64,000 bases of DNA from Halomarina salina (GCF_023074835.1 NZ_JALLGW010000001.1:248001-312000), one strand, 5' to 3'. Shown: positions 1 through 8,832, counted from the stretch's first letter. Numbers and translations: made by a program. Notes: generated by a model from the sequence alone, not told the origin.

Positions 1-2
1 GC

Positions 3-623
3 TGGCTGGCCGCCCACGACGAGGAGCGTGCCCTGCACGAGTCGCTCTCCGGGCCGCTCCTCGACGTGGGCTGTGGGGCGGGCGGACACAGCGCCTACTA
101 CCAGGAGCGCTTCGAGACGGTGGCGTTCGACGTCTCGCCGAACGCGGTCCGGGCGGCCCGCGAACGCGGCGTCGAGGACGTCCGCGTCCTCGACATGTTC
201 GAGGTGGGTGACGCGTTCCCGCGCGGCCGGTTCTCGTCCGCGCTCGTCAACGGGACGCAACTCGGCCTCGCCGGGTCGTTGCCCGGTGTCTCGGCGTTCC
301 TCGCAGACCTCGCGCGGGTCACCACCGACGACGCGGTGGCGCTCGTCGACAGCTACGACCCCACGCACATCGACGGCGAGACGGCCGCCGAGTTCGGCGG
401 CTACCGACCCGACCCCCGCGAGGGCGTCTGCCGACGCACGTTCCACGTCGAGTACCACCGCGAGACGGAGTCAGCGAGTCGAGAACGACTGGTCGGGCCG
501 ACGCTCTCGTTCGTGCTGTTCTCACCGGCGCGGCTCCGGGACGCCTGCGTCGGCACGCCGTGGCGAGTCGCCGACGTCGTTCGGCGCGAGGTGTACTACA
601 CGGCGAAACTCGTCAGAGAGTGA
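3..623 (+). CDS. SAM-dependent class I methyltransferase, N-terminus cut by window edge
   Basis: The reading frame is open from base 3, so the start lies outside the window. The first visible residues lead into DVGCGAGG, the glycine-rich SAM-binding motif I of class I methyltransferases, followed by an acidic strand end (AFDVSPNAV) that would hold the ribose hydroxyls of SAM. The next strand ends DMFEVGD and a later one LVDSYDPT. The substrate cannot be told; a small molecule is more likely than DNA because no target-recognition domain is visible. The C-terminus (VYYTAKLVRE) is intact. The convergent rimI ends 27 bases downstream. Confidence 0.8.
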   Translation, partial: WLAAHDEERALHESLSGPLLDVGCGAGGHSAYYQERFETVAFDVSPNAVRAARERGVEDVRVLDMFEVGDAFPRGRFSSALVNGTQLGLAGSLPGVSAFLADLARVTTDDAVALVDSYDPTHIDGETAAEFGGYRPDPREGVCRRTFHVEYHRETESASRERLVGPTLSFVLFSPARLRDACVGTPWRVADVVRREVYYTAKLVRE

Positions 624-650
624 GGAGTCACGTCGAGGCGCTCGAAGCGC

Positions 651-1175
651 TCACTGCCGTTCGCGGACCATCACGAGCGCGTTCTCGCCGTCGGCGTAGT
701 AGCCGGGGACCGTCCGGCGGTGGACGAACCCGTGGTCGCGGTAGAGTGTCATGGCGGCGTCGTTGCTCGCCCGTACTTCGAGGCGTGTCGCGGTCGCGCC
801 GCGCGCCTCCAGCGACGCCAGGGCGTGTCTGAGCAGGAGTCGGCCGAGCCCCTGGCCCCGGAACGACTCGCGGACGGCGAGGTCCTTCACGTGGCCGATG
901 TCCCGCCCGAAGTTCGGCGTCAGGTCCGCGACGACGTAACCCGCGATGGTGGTGTCCCCGGCGTCGCTCACCGACTCCACGACCATGAACCCTGGTTCGT
1001 CGAGGAACCGCTCGAACGCTTCGAACGGCCAGGGCTGGGGAAACACCGACTGCTCGATGCGGTAGACGTCGAGCAGGTCCGCTCGCTCGACCGGTCGGAC
1101 CGTCGGCCCCGCGTCCGCTGCCTCGGGCGGCGTCGTGGTCACAGGGTGGTTTCGAGCCGAACGGGCATGAGTCAT
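651..1175 (-). CDS. rimI: GNAT N-acetyltransferase, RimI-like (ribosomal protein/N-terminal alanine acetyltransferase)
   Basis: 174 residues, one complete GNAT fold. The acetyl-CoA pyrophosphate loop is seen in the stretch AVRESFRGQGLGRLLL (R/Q-x-x-G-x-G/A), and the C-terminal LYRDHGFVHRRTVPGYY matches the RimI/Naa10-type signature around the catalytic Tyr. Such archaeal enzymes acetylate N-termini of ribosomal and other proteins. The frame is open to base 1418, but the upstream extension is arginine-rich and unlike the family, so I start at the ATG at 1175. The gene lies downstream of aconitase on the same strand with a 314-base hairpin-rich gap. Confidence 0.8.
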   Translation of the reverse strand: MTHARSARNHPVTTTPPEAADAGPTVRPVERADLLDVYRIEQSVFPQPWPFEAFERFLDEPGFMVVESVSDAGDTTIAGYVVADLTPNFGRDIGHVKDLAVRESFRGQGLGRLLLRHALASLEARGATATRLEVRASNDAAMTLYRDHGFVHRRTVPGYYADGENALVMVRERQ

Positions 1176-1489
1176 CGGGGTCGGGTGCAGCCGGTGCGCC
1201 GCGGTAGTCCACGAACTCCGAGCGTCTCGCTCGGCGAGGCGAAAGAGAGAGAACGTCCGGGTCGCGGGTTGCGGGCAAGTGGCCCGCAACCGCATGCCGT
1301 GGCGTTCACGAGACGCGGAGCGACCCGGTTCACCGTGTTCGAGCGCGACGCGCTCGAACACGGCAGTTTTTAGTCCACCGCTGAACTCGCGATGCTCGTT
1401 CAGCGAGTTCCCGTTCACTGCGTTCGCGGGAACAGGGTTTTGCGCCGAGGGGTGGCGGCGCAGCCGCCACCTGAGGCGTAAAAACGTGG
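1176..1489. repeat. Hairpin-rich intergenic stretch between aconitase and rimI
   Basis: No gene is seen here. Perfect stem-loops are present at 1335-1346/1350-1361 (12-base arms, loop gac) and 1451-1459/1463-1471 (9-base arms, loop gca); weaker dyads lie at about 1382-1404 and 1410-1436. The first hairpin is followed on the + strand by a run of five T (1367-1371), a terminator-like arrangement although no + gene ends nearby. A T-run on the minus strand at about 1480-1485, just after the aconitase stop, is the more likely aconitase terminator. Confidence 0.6.
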
Positions 1490-3466
1490 TTAGTCGTCGG
1501 CGGGCGTCGCGCCGGAGCCGCTGTCCTCGTACTGCTGGCGGGTCAGCGACAGCTTGCCGCCGGCCGAGAGGATGCGCCGTTCGCGCTCGGAGGCGTCGAG
1601 GTGGCCCGTCGCCTCCCAGTCGTCGTTGACGCGGATGGTGAACTCCTCCTGCCCGGAGTCGACGGCCTCGCTCACGTCGTCGACGATCTCGATGTCGTCA
1701 CCCTGCTCGATCTTCGAGTAGGTGTCCTCGTCGATGGTGAGCGGGAGCAGGCCGAAGTTGAACAGGTTCGCCTTGTGGATGCGGGCGAAGCTCTGTGCGA
1801 GGACGCCCTCGATACCGAGGTACATCGGGCACAGTGCGGCGTGCTCGCGCGAGGAGCCCTGGCCGTAGTTCTCGCCGGCGACGAGGAAGCCGCCGTCGCC
1901 CTCCAGTGCGCGCTCGGCGAACGTGTCGTCGACGCGCGAGAGCGTGAACTCCGAGAGCTTCGGGATGTTCGACCGGTACATCAGGATGTCCTGCGTCGCA
2001 GGGATGATGTGGTCGGTCGTGATGTTGTCCTCCATCTTGAGGTGGACCTCGCCCTCCAGGTGGGCGTCGAGCGGGTCCTTCAGCGGGACGTCGCCGATGT
2101 TCGGCCCCTTGACGAGACCGTCGTCGACGGCCTCGTCGGGCGCGATGAGGTCGGCCTTCGAGCCGTCGTACTGGTCGGGCATCTCGAAGCCGGGGTCCTC
2201 CAGGTCGCCGAGTTCGTCCGCGAGGTCACGCGGGTCGATGATCTCGCCCTTGAGCGCCGCCGCGGCGGCGACCTCCGGCGAGCAGAGGTAGACGTTGTCG
2301 TCCTCGATGCCGGAACGACCCTCGAAGTTGCGGTTGAACGTCCGCAGCGAGACGGAGTCGGAGGCGGGCACGTGGCCGATGCCGATGCAGGCCCCGCACG
2401 TCGCCTCGGAGAAGTTGACGCCGGCGGCCATCATCTCGGCCGTCCAGCCCTCGCGGGCGAGAATCTCGCTGGCCTGTTTCGAACCGGGCGCGACGATCAT
2501 CTCGGTCTTCTTGTTGATCTGGCGGTCCTCCAGCATCTTCGCGGCCGGGAGGATGTCCTCGTAGCCGCCGTTCGTACAGGAGCCGACGATGACCTGGTCG
2601 ACCGACTGGCCCGCGACCTCGCGGACCGGGACGACGTTGTCGGGCATCGACGGCTGAGCGATGAGCGGTTCGAGGTCCGACAGGTCGATGACGAGTTCGT
2701 CGTCGTACTCCGCGTCGTCGTCGGGCGAGAGTTCGACGTACTCGTCGCCGCGACCCTGTCGGGAGAGGTACTCCTCGGTCTTCTCGTCGGTACCGAACAG
2801 CGAGGAGGTCGCGCCGAGCTCCGTCCCCATGTTCGTGATGGTCGTGCGCTCGGGGACCGACAGCGAGTCGGCACCGGGGCCGGTGTACTCGAAGATCTTG
2901 CCGACGCCGCCCTTCACGGAGAGGCGACGGAGCATCTCGAGGATGATGTCCTTCGCGGTCGCCCACTCGGGCAGTTCGCCCTCCAGTCGCACGTTGACGA
3001 CCTCGGGCATCTCGATGTAGTACGGTCCGCCACCCATCGCGACGGCGACGTCGAGGCCACCGGAGCCGATGGCGAGTTCGCCGAGACCGCCCGGCGTCGG
3101 CGTGTGGGAGTCCGACCCGAGGAGCGTCTTGCCCGGTGCGGCGAAGTTCTCCTTGTGGACGTTGTGGCAGATACCGTTGCCCGGGCGCGAGAAGTGTGCA
3201 CCGAACGTCCCCGCGGCCGAGCGGAGGAAGCGGTGGTCGTCCGTGTTCTTGAAGTCGAACTGGTAGGTCTGGTGGTCGCAGTACTGCGCGGCGAGTTCCG
3301 TCTGGACCTCGTCCAGACCGAGCGCCTCGAACTGTAGCCAGACGAGCGTCCCGGTCGTGTCCTGTGTGAGCACCTGGTCGATCTCGATCCCGATCTCCTC
3401 GCCGGTCTCGAGTTCGCCCTCGACGAGGTGGTCATCGAGGATCTTTTCGGTAAGCGTCTGTCCCAT
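1490..3466 (-). CDS. acnA: Aconitate hydratase (aconitase A type)
   Basis: 658 residues. It isomerises citrate to isocitrate through cis-aconitate in the TCA cycle, in the cytoplasm, with a [4Fe-4S] cluster. The three cluster cysteines are visible: Cys297 in GSCTNGG and Cys357/Cys360 in CGACIGIG. The C-terminal swivel domain carries the substrate-binding GENYGQGSSREHAAL stretch. Length matches the short mitochondrial-like/archaeal group rather than the 890-residue bacterial AcnA. The ATG at 3466 begins MGQTLTEKIL; eight upstream in-frame residues are ignored because they sit across the promoter. Monocistronic, with a strong TATA-like box 30 bases upstream. Confidence 0.95.
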   Translation of the reverse strand: MGQTLTEKILDDHLVEGELETGEEIGIEIDQVLTQDTTGTLVWLQFEALGLDEVQTELAAQYCDHQTYQFDFKNTDDHRFLRSAAGTFGAHFSRPGNGICHNVHKENFAAPGKTLLGSDSHTPTPGGLGELAIGSGGLDVAVAMGGGPYYIEMPEVVNVRLEGELPEWATAKDIILEMLRRLSVKGGVGKIFEYTGPGADSLSVPERTTITNMGTELGATSSLFGTDEKTEEYLSRQGRGDEYVELSPDDDAEYDDELVIDLSDLEPLIAQPSMPDNVVPVREVAGQSVDQVIVGSCTNGGYEDILPAAKMLEDRQINKKTEMIVAPGSKQASEILAREGWTAEMMAAGVNFSEATCGACIGIGHVPASDSVSLRTFNRNFEGRSGIEDDNVYLCSPEVAAAAALKGEIIDPRDLADELGDLEDPGFEMPDQYDGSKADLIAPDEAVDDGLVKGPNIGDVPLKDPLDAHLEGEVHLKMEDNITTDHIIPATQDILMYRSNIPKLSEFTLSRVDDTFAERALEGDGGFLVAGENYGQGSSREHAALCPMYLGIEGVLAQSFARIHKANLFNFGLLPLTIDEDTYSKIEQGDDIEIVDDVSEAVDSGQEEFTIRVNDDWEATGHLDASERERRILSAGGKLSLTRQQYEDSGSGATPADD

Positions 3467-3491
3467 ATCACCCGAACGTCGCCATGCCACG

Positions 3492-3500
3492 AATATAAAT
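3492..3500 (-). promoter_or_regulatory. TATA-like box of the aconitase gene
   Basis: On the minus strand the bases read atttatatt, centred 30 bases upstream of the aconitase ATG, so the transcript should begin only a few bases before the start codon. This fits haloarchaeal TBP/TFB promoters with short or absent leaders. Confidence 0.6.
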
Positions 3501-3742
3501 TACCCGTGTCCGGCCACGTTTGCGTTAGGACGGCCTAAAACAGCGGAATTCGGCACTTGCGGTACGGTGAGCGTACACAACCCGCACGAACGTTCACGAG
3601 AGATGTGTGGGTGTCCATACCGCACGACAGAGCAGGGGCCGCCCGAGTGACCGACAGCGAGAGCGGGAGTTCAGTCATACTGAACGAATCGCCACGCCGG
3701 TCGAACCAGTACCGTCTTGTCGCATCCCTCGTCAGGTCGGCC

Positions 3743-4219
3743 ATGTTCCGAAGCGGCGCGTTCGTCGCCGAGCAGTGTGACCCGATCCGCGAGCACCAGG
3801 TCCAGCCAAACGGCCTCGACCTGACGCTCGACGCGGTGTTCGAGCAGGTCGGACCGGGCCGCATCGAGAGAGGCGGGAAGCAGGTCGGCGAGCGGACACG
3901 GGTCGAGTCGCTGTCGGGACCCGACGACGCGACGTACCGGCTCTCGCCGGGGGCGTACGTCGTCCGCTACGAGCAGACGATTCGCGTTCCCGCGGACCAC
4001 GTCGGGTTCGTCTACCCCCGGTCGTCGCTCCTGCGCAACTCGGCGATGCTCAACACGGCCGTCTGGGACGCGGGCTACGAGGGCCGCGGCGAGGGACTGC
4101 TACAGGTGGGGCACGAACTGGAACTGGAGGAGAGCGCGCGCGTCGCGCAACTCGTCTTCGCCCGCGCGGAGCACGAGGAGACGTACGACGGCGACTACCA
4201 GGGCGAGAACGTCGAGTGA
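3743..4219 (+). CDS. dut: dUTP diphosphatase / dCTP deaminase superfamily protein
   Basis: 158 residues. Members hydrolyse dUTP to dUMP and pyrophosphate or deaminate dCTP, keeping uracil out of DNA. The PRSSLLRNSAML stretch corresponds to the phosphate-binding R-S-S-L motif, NTAVWDAGYEGRGEGLLQV to the uracil/deoxyribose pocket, and VAQLVFARAE to the final core strand. Haloarchaeal proteins of this length are usually annotated as dUTPase; I cannot exclude a deaminase. The frame is open further up (to 3557), but MFRSGAFV at 3743 matches the family N-terminus. Confidence 0.8.
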   Translation: MFRSGAFVAEQCDPIREHQVQPNGLDLTLDAVFEQVGPGRIERGGKQVGERTRVESLSGPDDATYRLSPGAYVVRYEQTIRVPADHVGFVYPRSSLLRNSAMLNTAVWDAGYEGRGEGLLQVGHELELEESARVAQLVFARAEHEETYDGDYQGENVE

Positions 4220-4275
4220 CGGCGTCCGCTCGTCTGCGTCGGCGAATCAGACGGAGAGAAGCGAATCTGGTCGGG

Positions 4276-4896
4276 TCAGAACAGCGAGTCGAGGTCGTCG
4301 TCCGGTTCGCCGCTCGCCGTCGGCTGTGACGCCTGGTAGTCGCTCCCCGCGTCGTCGGTGGACTCGAACAGCGTTCCGTCCCTGGCGACCGACCCGTCGT
4401 CGTCCGCGGTCCACTCCTCGTCGAGGGTGCCGGTGCTCTCGAGCAGGTCCTCGGTCGCGTCGGTGAGGTCGTCGTCGCTCTTGGCCGGTGCGGACTCGGC
4501 CCAGAGGTCGTCGAGACTGCCCGTCTCCTCGGGCGTGGTCGTGTCGGCGCTGCTCGCCGTGGCGGTGCCGGTCGTAGCGGTCGTCGTCGTGGTCGACTCG
4601 CTGGACTGCCGCTCGCTCGCCGAGAGCTGTTTCTCGACGTCGGCGGCGAGGCCCGCCCCGCGGTCCCGGTCGCTCGCTGCCGAGCGTTCCGTCTCCGTCG
4701 TCGACTGCCGTTGCGTGGACGGTTCGGAGTTCGTCCGACTCGTCCGGTCGGTGCTCCCGCGCTGCCGGGACGGAGCGCGCTGTGTGGAGCCCAGTCGGGT
4801 CGAGTCGCTCGACCCCCGGATTCGGAGGACGGCGACGGCGACGAGACCGACGAGCACCACCCCGACACCGAGTAGGGCGACTGTAGTCGTTTCCAT
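4276..4896 (-). CDS. Membrane-anchored acidic low-complexity protein
   Basis: 206 residues of unknown function. Residues 5-26 form one transmembrane helix directly after the start (TVALLGVGVVLVGLVAVAVL), followed by basic RIRG, so the long hydrophilic tail is probably cytoplasmic. The tail is Ser/Thr/Arg-rich in the middle and Asp/Glu-rich at the end, closing DDDLDSLF. Two short acidic blocks (SLDDLWAES and TLDEEWTAD) look like repeated docking segments. A TATA-like box (gtatttgtac on the minus strand, near 4926) lies 30 bases upstream. The gene is convergent with the dUTPase-like gene and isolated from the next operon. Confidence 0.65.
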   Translation of the reverse strand: METTTVALLGVGVVLVGLVAVAVLRIRGSSDSTRLGSTQRAPSRQRGSTDRTSRTNSEPSTQRQSTTETERSAASDRDRGAGLAADVEKQLSASERQSSESTTTTTATTGTATASSADTTTPEETGSLDDLWAESAPAKSDDDLTDATEDLLESTGTLDEEWTADDDGSVARDGTLFESTDDAGSDYQASQPTASGEPDDDLDSLF

Positions 4897-5119
4897 CTCG
4901 TGAGACTGTCACGTTTTCGTGTACAAATACTCGTCGGTGATACACATAGTCACGGTCCCGGTAGTCGAATCCGTCGGCGACGCTTCGCGGTTGTGTCGTG
5001 CCTATCGTCGTCACGTCGCCGAATCGTGCCGCCGATTCGCGTCGTCGTGTCTCGGTAGCTGGTTCCAGAGCAGTCTGGAGTCCCGAGTCTCGTCGGCTGG
5101 CCGCCCGTAACCGAGGCCG

Positions 5120-6334
5120 TCAGTTCGGGACGGCCGCGCGGTCGCCGTCCTTGTAGACGGCGGCCACCGACTCGCGTAGCGCCGAGACGTCCGCCAGCGG
5201 GTTCGCGTCGAGTGCGAGCAGGTCGCCGCGTGCGCCCACTTCGACGCGCCCGATGTCGTCGTCCGGGACGGTCCGGGCGGCGACGCTCGTCGCGGCCTTC
5301 ACGGCCTCCATCTCGCTCAGCCCGATCTCCTCGACCAGCAGTTCGGCCTCCAGCGCGTTCTCGCCGTGCGGGACGAGGTCGGGACCGATGAAGTCCGTCC
5401 CCAGGGCGATGGGGACGTCCGCCTCGTAGGCCCGCCGGACCGAGTCGACGTGTGCCTCGTACGCCTCGCGGGCCTTCCGCAGGCCCCACTCGGGCATCTC
5501 GTGGTCAACGCCGTGCTCGACGATGCGGTGCATGATGGCGAGCGTCGGGACGAACGTCGCGTCGTGCTCGTGGAACAGTTCGATGGCCTCCTCGTCGAGG
5601 TAGAAGCCGTGTTCGATGGTATCGACGCCGTTCTCCAGTGCGCTCACGACGCCCGGCGTCCCCTGCGCGTGGGAGGCGACGGGGATGCCGACGCGGTGGG
5701 CCTCCTCCGTGAACGCCCGTATCTCGCGGTCGGTGAACTGGCTCTGGTCGGGCGCGTCGAGTTCCGAGAGGACGCCGCCCGTGGTCATTATCTTCAGGCA
5801 GTCGACGCCCTCGCGGATTCGTTCTCGGGCGGTCCGGCGACACTCGTCCTCGCCGTCGGCGAGCGTCGAGAGCCCCGAGTCGCTCTTCACCAGGTCCAGC
5901 GGGAGCGAGTGACTGTCGCCGTGACCCGCCGTCTGCGAGATGCTCTTGCCGCTGGTGTAGACGCGCGGACCGGGAATCTCCCCTTCGGCGACGGCCTGCT
6001 TGAGGCCGAGACCGGTGGCGCTCCCCACGTCGCGGACGCCGGTGAAGCCGGCCGCGAGCAGTTTCCGGCAGTCGGCCGTCGCCCGCGCGGTCAGCGTCGC
6101 CACGTCCTCGGTCACCCAGTGCATCGGGTCGAGGACCCGACTCCCGGCGAGGTGGACGTGGGCGTCGATGAGACCCGGCACCACCACCTCGTGGTCGTGG
6201 TGTTCGTCGTCGGCGTCGATGTCCTCCGGGTCACCGACGGCGTCGATGCGGCCGTCGGCGAGGCGGATGCGAACGTCGTGTCGTGGCTCGTCGGCGATAC
6301 CGTCGACGAGCGTCCCGCAGTCGATAGTCGTCAC
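5120..6334 (-). CDS. Amidohydrolase family protein (Xaa-Pro dipeptidase/imidazolonepropionase-related)
   Basis: 404 residues from the GTG at 6334; an ATG at 6364 would add ten residues of non-family sequence. Metal ligands of subtype I amidohydrolases are visible: HVHLAG (HxH), the Lys in LKIMTTGG that is normally carboxylated, His in ASHAQG, His in TIEHGF and the Asp in LGTDFIGPD. These enzymes hydrolyse C-N bonds of cyclic or peptide amides with a binuclear metal centre in the cytoplasm. Close relatives are often annotated as prolidases of the imidazolonepropionase branch; the true substrate is not shown by context, because neighbours are unrelated and there are no hut genes. Confidence 0.85.
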   Translation of the reverse strand: MTTIDCGTLVDGIADEPRHDVRIRLADGRIDAVGDPEDIDADDEHHDHEVVVPGLIDAHVHLAGSRVLDPMHWVTEDVATLTARATADCRKLLAAGFTGVRDVGSATGLGLKQAVAEGEIPGPRVYTSGKSISQTAGHGDSHSLPLDLVKSDSGLSTLADGEDECRRTARERIREGVDCLKIMTTGGVLSELDAPDQSQFTDREIRAFTEEAHRVGIPVASHAQGTPGVVSALENGVDTIEHGFYLDEEAIELFHEHDATFVPTLAIMHRIVEHGVDHEMPEWGLRKAREAYEAHVDSVRRAYEADVPIALGTDFIGPDLVPHGENALEAELLVEEIGLSEMEAVKAATSVAARTVPDDDIGRVEVGARGDLLALDANPLADVSALRESVAAVYKDGDRAAVPN

Positions 6335-6513
6335 GTGGTACCACGGCGCTCCCGGAGAGCGCATCAACCTACCGGAGTCGGGACGGCGTCCCGCGGTTCC
6401 GTCCCATCGGCGTCAGTTCTCGCGGTGGGCGTGGGCGACTGCCTCACGGACGCGTTACGGACCGCGCACCCGCTGGCCACAACCTTACGACTCTCACACG
6501 TGTCTCGGGTGCC

Positions 6514-7257
6514 ATGTCGTACGACGCCGAGGTGGTCTCGACGCACCACGTCACGCCGCGCGTGAAGCAGTTCCGCCTCCGGGTACCGGGCCACGAGTTC
6601 GACTTCGAACCGGGGCAACACACCACCGTCCAGTTCGAGTTCGACGGCGAGGGACAGGTCGGCGAGGCCGAACCGGGCGACACCGTCGTCAGGCCGTACA
6701 CCGCGACGAACACGCCCGACGGCGAGCAGATAACCCTCGCCATCAAGGTGTACGACGACGGCCTCGCCTCGGCGTACATGCACCAGCGACGCGTCGGGGA
6801 CCGCGTCACGCTCGGCGAGTTCGAGGGGAACCTCGCGGTCGAGGACCTCGACGAGGACGTGGCGTTCGTCTCGACGGGCACCGGCATCACGCCGATGGTG
6901 GCGATGCTGAAGCAGTACCTCGAGGAGGGGTCGGGGCACGTCCAGTTCCTCTACGGCGAGAAAGACGAGGAGAGCGTCATCTACCGCGAGACGCTCGAAC
7001 AGCTGGCGAGCGAGCACGAGAACCTCGACTACACGCTCGTCCTCTCGGACTCGGACTACGAGTGGACGGGCCGCGTCGGTCACGTCCAGGAGCACCTCGA
7101 CGACGTGTTCGACGCGGTCGACGACCGCGACTTCTACGTCTGCGGCGTCCCGCAGATGGTCGTCGAGACGACCGACGAACTGGCCGACCTCGGAGCGCCC
7201 GACGACAGGGTGCACACGGAGGGCTGGGAGGACGGTGCGGTCGAAGAGGAGGAGTGA
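6514..7257 (+). CDS. FAD-binding oxidoreductase of the ferredoxin-NAD(P) reductase superfamily
   Basis: 247 residues. The N-terminal beta-barrel has the FAD motif RPYTATN (R-x-Y-S/T), and the C-terminal Rossmann domain has GTGITPMVAML for NAD(P) pyrophosphate and the closing DFYVCGVPQMV. No 2Fe-2S domain is fused, so it needs a separate electron partner; the membrane ferredoxin at 14.1-14.7 kb is one candidate but not adjacent. A TATA-like accttacgac sits about 27 bases before the ATG, supporting a leaderless transcript. The acidic tail EDGAVEEEE is typical of halophile proteins. Confidence 0.85.
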   Translation: MSYDAEVVSTHHVTPRVKQFRLRVPGHEFDFEPGQHTTVQFEFDGEGQVGEAEPGDTVVRPYTATNTPDGEQITLAIKVYDDGLASAYMHQRRVGDRVTLGEFEGNLAVEDLDEDVAFVSTGTGITPMVAMLKQYLEEGSGHVQFLYGEKDEESVIYRETLEQLASEHENLDYTLVLSDSDYEWTGRVGHVQEHLDDVFDAVDDRDFYVCGVPQMVVETTDELADLGAPDDRVHTEGWEDGAVEEEE

Positions 7258-7290
7258 CGAGTCGGACGCGCGAAGGGCGGCAGGTCCGCC

Positions 7291-7692
7291 TCAGGCGCTC
7301 TGGTCGGCTGTCGCGAGCAGGTCGCCGTAGCCCTCGTCCTGCGGGAGCTGGCTGACGACGTCCTGAATCAGTCCGGTCCCCGTCGCCTCGACGGCGACGC
7401 CGACGACGGAGCGTGCGGTCGCGGTCGGGGCGTCCTCGACATCGTCGGCCTCGGTCTGCTCCGCGACGCGCTCTGCGAACTCGTCCGCGTCGAACTGCTG
7501 GGCGTGCTCCTCGACGTCGGTGAGATAGCGGCCGACCTCCATCGGGAGCTGGGCGGCGATGTCCTCGGCCTCGTTCTCGGTGATTCGTTCGCCGAGCGTC
7601 GTGAGCGTCGCTCGGGTGGCGCTGTCGGCGGCCCCGCGGGAGGCGAGGTCCGCGCGCTGCTGGACGGTGCCGATGAACGTGTCGTGGTCCAT
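7291..7692 (-). CDS. DUF2267 family protein
   Basis: 133 residues, soluble, all-helical by composition. The arrangement (short N-terminal MDHDTFIGTVQQRA, then a repeat around RATLTTLGERITENEAEDIAAQLP, then FDADEFAERVAEQ) is that of DUF2267 proteins, whose biochemical role is unknown; some are induced under stress. It lies convergent to the flavin reductase, 33 bases apart, and is probably a single-gene unit. Confidence 0.8.
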   Translation of the reverse strand: MDHDTFIGTVQQRADLASRGAADSATRATLTTLGERITENEAEDIAAQLPMEVGRYLTDVEEHAQQFDADEFAERVAEQTEADDVEDAPTATARSVVGVAVEATGTGLIQDVVSQLPQDEGYGDLLATADQSA

Positions 7693-7792
7693 GCGCGTCG
7701 CACCGAGTCACGTGAGTCGTATCAGGATTCTACCTGCATCTGCGCGGTGGGCCGGCACGCGGGAGAAAGGGACGGAGAGAGCGTGTGAATCG

Positions 7793-8551
7793 TCACCAGG
7801 GCCGGTAGCTCCCCTCGTACTCGTGGATGCGCTCGCGTTCGCAGTCGGAGAAGACGAGCATGAGGCGCGGAGCGCGGCCCTCGGGGCGGACGAACTCGCA
7901 GCCACAGGAGCCCCGCTCCACGTCGAACTGCTGTTCGCGGACCGCCTCGGTCTCCCAGGGGTAGCCGCTGACCATCGGGCTGACGACGAGTTCGTCGCCA
8001 GCGGGTTCCATGAAACCGTCGCGGTGGTCGAGGCCGAGCGCGTGCCCGCACTCGTGGAGGAGCACCTGGAGGGCGTAGGCGGGGTTCGACCAGCCGACCA
8101 CCTCGGGACACTTCTCGACGGGCGGGAGGTCCGCCAGCGCCTTCGCGCCGCCGACGGCGGCGACGTGCGGGATGCCAGCCCCCGTCGGGAACTCGTTCAT
8201 CGAGCGTGCCGTCACGAGGAGGTTCACGTCGTCGCAGGGCTCGGTCGGACCGCCGACGGCCCCCTGCGCGAGCATCTTCGGCCACTCGCCGCTCTGGACG
8301 AGTCCGTACGCGTCCTCGCTCGACGTGTCGACGACGCCACCGTGTTCGACGATGACCCGGTCGCCCGCCGGGTCGAACGCTCGTTCGACGTGCCCCCGGA
8401 GCGTCTCCCAGCCGTCGTACTCCATCGCCTCCTCGGTGAACCATATCTTGACGTTCACCGCCGCGTCGGGACTGGAGAGCGTCGCACCGCTGACGCTCGC
8501 GGACCCAAGCGCGGCAACCGATAGGAAGAACGAGCGACGGGTCAGTCCCAT
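7793..8551 (-). CDS. Exported metzincin-like zinc metalloprotease
   Basis: 252 residues. The N-terminus (LTRRSFFLSVAALGSASVSGA) is a twin-arginine signal peptide of the short haloarchaeal type. The catalytic zinc motif is HECGHALGLDH: His166, Glu167, His170 and third ligand His176, the HExxHxxGxxH of metzincins. SPM at 191-193 is a likely Met-turn. Cys residues 106, 148, 168 and two near the C-terminus could form disulfides outside the cell. The closest well-known architecture is the matrixin/archaemetzincin group but the rest of the chain is not recognised. It is divergent from the SLC13-type permease across a repeat-bearing 281-base region. Confidence 0.75.
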   Translation of the reverse strand: MGLTRRSFFLSVAALGSASVSGATLSSPDAAVNVKIWFTEEAMEYDGWETLRGHVERAFDPAGDRVIVEHGGVVDTSSEDAYGLVQSGEWPKMLAQGAVGGPTEPCDDVNLLVTARSMNEFPTGAGIPHVAAVGGAKALADLPPVEKCPEVVGWSNPAYALQVLLHECGHALGLDHRDGFMEPAGDELVVSPMVSGYPWETEAVREQQFDVERGSCGCEFVRPEGRAPRLMLVFSDCERERIHEYEGSYRPW

Positions 8552-8610
8552 CGCCGCCCCTCACCCAGTTCGCGTGCCAGTTCGTGTGCCATGATTGTGT
8601 GTGTGCCAAC

Positions 8611-8641
8611 GCCCGTTTCCGGGCAAGGCCCGTTTCCGGGC
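8611..8641. repeat. Tandem pair of identical 14-base dyads between divergent genes
   Basis: The 14-base element gcccgtttccgggc occurs twice (8611-8624 and 8628-8641), separated by three bases; each copy is itself a 5-base dyad around tttc. The pair is bracketed by alternating gt (about 8596-8605) and ac (8646-8652) runs that are complementary to each other, so the whole block could fold into a cruciform or cloverleaf. It lies 70 bases upstream of the protease start on one side and about 190 upstream of the permease on the other; an operator or RNA structure is possible. Confidence 0.55.
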
Positions 8642-8832
8642 GTATCACACACTCACGACCAGTTTCCCATCCCCTGTTCCACTACATAATCGAACTCCGA
8701 TACGACCGTCCGGCTATGTATATTACTCGGGACTGTGTCGGGTGTCGATAAGTCCCCACAGAAAGTGCGTCACGGAACGCGTCCGGTCGGGCGATGGGAG
8801 TGTTTAACGGAACCGGGCGTGAGCTAGGGTGC

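Noticed and set aside
1601-3337. 578-codon plus-strand frame
   Set aside because: Antisense shadow of aconitase.
4276-4896. Possible archaellum/secretion component because of N-terminal helix
   Set aside because: Tail is low-complexity and there are no motility genes near; kept as hypothetical.
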